Origin: Lingula anatina
Taxonomy: Eukaryota; Brachiopoda; Lingulata; Lingulida; Lingulidae
Assembly: GCF_001039355.2 (NCBI RefSeq)
Contig: NW_019775384.1
Coordinates: 164,332-228,331, forward strand
Direction: 5' to 3'
Length of the DNA stretch: 64,000 nucleotides
Shown: in pieces, positions 61,553 to 64,000 of the stretch
Layout of the letters: each line of letters opens with the position of its first letter
Position numbering within the stretch: the stretch's first letter is position 1
Notes under the pieces: model-generated
Databases searched by the model: none
The model's input: only the letters and a program-made list of their open reading frames with translations
What the model was told of the DNA's origin: nothing
Made by a program: the position numbers and the translations under genes

Positions 61553-64000
61553 TGTCCTTCTTGTATGTAAGCATGGTTGGGCAGTGGTTTCTTTTGGGAG
61601 AAAGTGAGAGCATTGGACTTCTTAAAAGTTTTTTAAAAATGACAACATCAGTTTTCCTGTAATATTTAGAATAACAGATGTTTTTTTCTTCATTGTTGTG
61701 CCTTTTTGCTTCGGAGTTATGCTACCCCTCACCATGATTTTGTGTTAAACAGAGATTTTTCTTCTACAACATTGAGCACCAGTGGGAATGTTACATTTTT
61801 TCTTTGAAAATAAATGTGCTATGCATGCACTATAGAGTTGGTATGTATTATGGGGTGATGGAAGTGGGAGGGGGATAAGTGAAATATGTTTAGACAAAAT
61901 AGGGTTTTAACTCAACAGTACTATAGGGGCTATACAGTGACTAATTAGTACAGCCAGTGGTGACTGCATTGTCATTAAGATTACTGTTACAATGGATACC
62001 CCCCCCCTCCACTCTTCTAAAAGATCCTTCTCTAAACCTGTTTCAATTTTCTAAACAACATCACAACCAGTCACCTTGCTGATTGACTCTGCCTTATCAT
62101 AGAATAGAGATCCCCAAAGTGAAAACATTGCTGTGTCAACTTCAACTAATTTCAACACCATGACACTTCCTCTGCTCCGGGTTCTTGTTGCATACATATC
62201 TAGGCCATCTTGTCTGGGTGTTAAATTGTACAACACAAACAAATTGGGAGACATTGGGGGGCGGGAGGGGGGGGAGAGGAGGGGGTTGAAGGGTAGGTGC
62301 AGGTGTGCATTTGTCAAGAAAGGTGGGCCTTTCATTAAAATTGCATCTAATAAGTTTAATTAATGATGCTGTATTAATAAGCAAAATGTTGCAAACAATA
62401 TGGATCTTGCTGATTTGGGGTGGGGGTGGGGTTAGGGGGTGGGGGGTGAGCACAGGAAGGTTTGGTAAAGGTATGTTTTTGTTGGAGAACCATGGTGTGA
62501 AATAGTGGATCTTTGAATGCAGTTTTGTCTGTAGTACATTGATAAAGGTGGCATTCCAATCTGATATCTGTCTATGCTTTTAAGATTTTACCGAGCAAAG
62601 AGAGAGCTCTTGTACACAATGCATATTTCTAGGGAAACAGTCTAGGCACACATTGGTACATATCTGGACCTGTTTGCTAATATCAGGGTCTTGGTATGCC
62701 GTTGGCATTGTCCCAGTGTGCTAATGATGATGTTTTACAAAGTTGTTCCCTTAGGGTGACAAGATGATCTAATATGTTGTCAGGGTTTGGGAGAATGGAA
62801 ATGTCCTCCCCTGCAGTGTTTACACCAGGTGATTATTTACAGTATATCTAGTCTACTTCTTAGATCTTACATTACTTAATGTGCACCAGTTTTTAAGCTG
62901 CTTGAATTTCTGCAGAACTCTTTGCTTTTTATGTACGTTGTTTAATTGCAGGTGAAAATATTTATTGTCACTGCATGAGAATTAAAATGTTAGCCCTGTT
63001 TACACTCACCACAAAATTTAGTATGTTTCGCTCCTGGTACGCATCAGCTATTAACCAGCGAACCTGTCTGATCTATGTCTATCTGTGACTATAATGTAAT
63101 GTAAGATTTGGGATATGGAGAAGTAGGAGGAGGGATGGGGTCCTGCTACCCCATTTCCTTGTCTTGTTGTGTGAAAAAATCCTTCAAGAAAAGACACAAT
63201 TTGAATTATTATTAGTATTGAAAAACATCATCTTGCAGTCTTCATAGCTTGAATTTTCTGTCTTTTTTTTGGGAGAATGAGTTAGTCTGTTCCTGTTTTG
63301 TTTAAGACCCGTACTCCCCCCCCCCTCCCCACTGTCCCTGAAGTCAGTTTACTGTGCCCTGTGCATCCTGGAGCAACTGTCTTTGAGAATACCATCAGAT
63401 TTTATTTAGCCTATTTGCTGTTCGAATGTAGACTGGTACGCACCAGGATCGCTTTTAGGTTGCACCAGTTTGTCTTGTGTTTACAGCACCTATTAGAGCC
63501 CGAGGCAATTGTCTGTTCCCCCCACCAGATTCAATTCAGCAAAGTTTAATGGGGAGCCGAGACACATCGAGATTACATACATGCAGGGATTATGGCCTCT
63601 GTGCTCAGGTTGCAAGGGGCAAGCTGTTCAGAACAGGGGAGGCCAAGATTAATTTGTGTAACAGGGGAATAAAAAACCCATAAACTCAATTACATCAGAA
63701 CCTACGTCTCCACGGTACAAGTATTTAACTTCTCTACAGAGAGAGATCAGTGAAGGGAAAAAAGCAAAAAAAAGCACTTGTTGCAGATAAAATAGCACAT
63801 AAATTGATAAGAGAGATTATAGAGGAATCTTTAGAATGTAAAAGCTGGTGAAATTGGATGGGGATTCTGCACGCTACTGAGTTTGATGGAATTTTATTTC
63901 AAGGGCAGTTCCACTCATATGATTTAAAGAATATGTTAATAATGTTTTAAAACAAAGTTATTCTTAGCTTAAGGACCAAATAATAAGAGTCACACATGAC

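Larger units (their letters stand above)
47452..64000 (+). other. ADAMTS intron 1 (and beyond)
   Basis: No exon with the next part of the propeptide (the GTF and YFIEPL-like motifs) is found, so this is probably one long first intron leaving the window. It contains two MITE families (two copies each), several microsatellites and short degenerate repeats. Open frames of 60-116 codons here show no domain or splice context. Confidence 0.6.

Overview
The window is nuclear DNA from an animal, most likely a marine invertebrate. Its genes are split by GT/AG introns, it is AT-rich, and it carries many microsatellites and short inverted-repeat elements (MITEs). The one large gene is a BRPF1/Br140-type chromatin scaffold close enough to vertebrate BRPF1 to align exon by exon. 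I cannot fix the phylum. A mollusc, annelid, brachiopod or invertebrate deuterostome would all fit.

Layout from left to right. Positions 1 to about 8.0 kb hold no gene I can support: only microsatellites, one clear 168-bp MITE and, at its right edge, a possible non-coding first exon of a minus-strand gene leaving the window. From 9.97 to 18.35 kb and again from 18.35 to 27.02 kb the sequence is present twice as a direct repeat. Each copy holds (i) a small plus-strand gene for a secreted, extremely aspartate-rich protein cut up by multibasic processing sites, and (ii) tail to tail with it on the minus strand, the last five coding exons of BRPF1. A single N separates the copies. The second copy is continuous with the rest of BRPF1, which runs on the minus strand from the ATG at 44458 to the stop at 23446 in 15 coding exons (about 1431 residues). 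It encodes a C2H2 finger, a PHD-knuckle-PHD module, a bromodomain, an AT-hook-rich disordered region and a C-terminal PWWP domain. The first copy's five exons (17966 to 14770) are left without a 5' part.

The duplicate may be two alleles of a heterozygous animal assembled end to end. The junction lies in a poly-C run, carries one N, the coding exons are nearly identical, and the differences are of allelic type (microsatellite length, SNPs, small indels). A real tandem duplication is not excluded.

Upstream and divergent from BRPF1, an ADAMTS-type metalloprotease (closest to ADAMTS9/20/GON-1 by its propeptide) starts at 47063. Only its first coding exon is visible, with a one-base frameshift. 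The remaining 16.5 kb looks like its first intron and contains two more MITE families, each present twice, and microsatellites.

No operon logic applies. BRPF1 is a nuclear MOZ/MORF/HBO1 acetyltransferase scaffold, ADAMTS is a secreted protease and the Asp-rich protein is secreted; they are simply neighbours. The most novel item is the Asp-rich polyprotein gene, with its paired cAMP-response elements and its concentration of amino-acid differences between the two copies.
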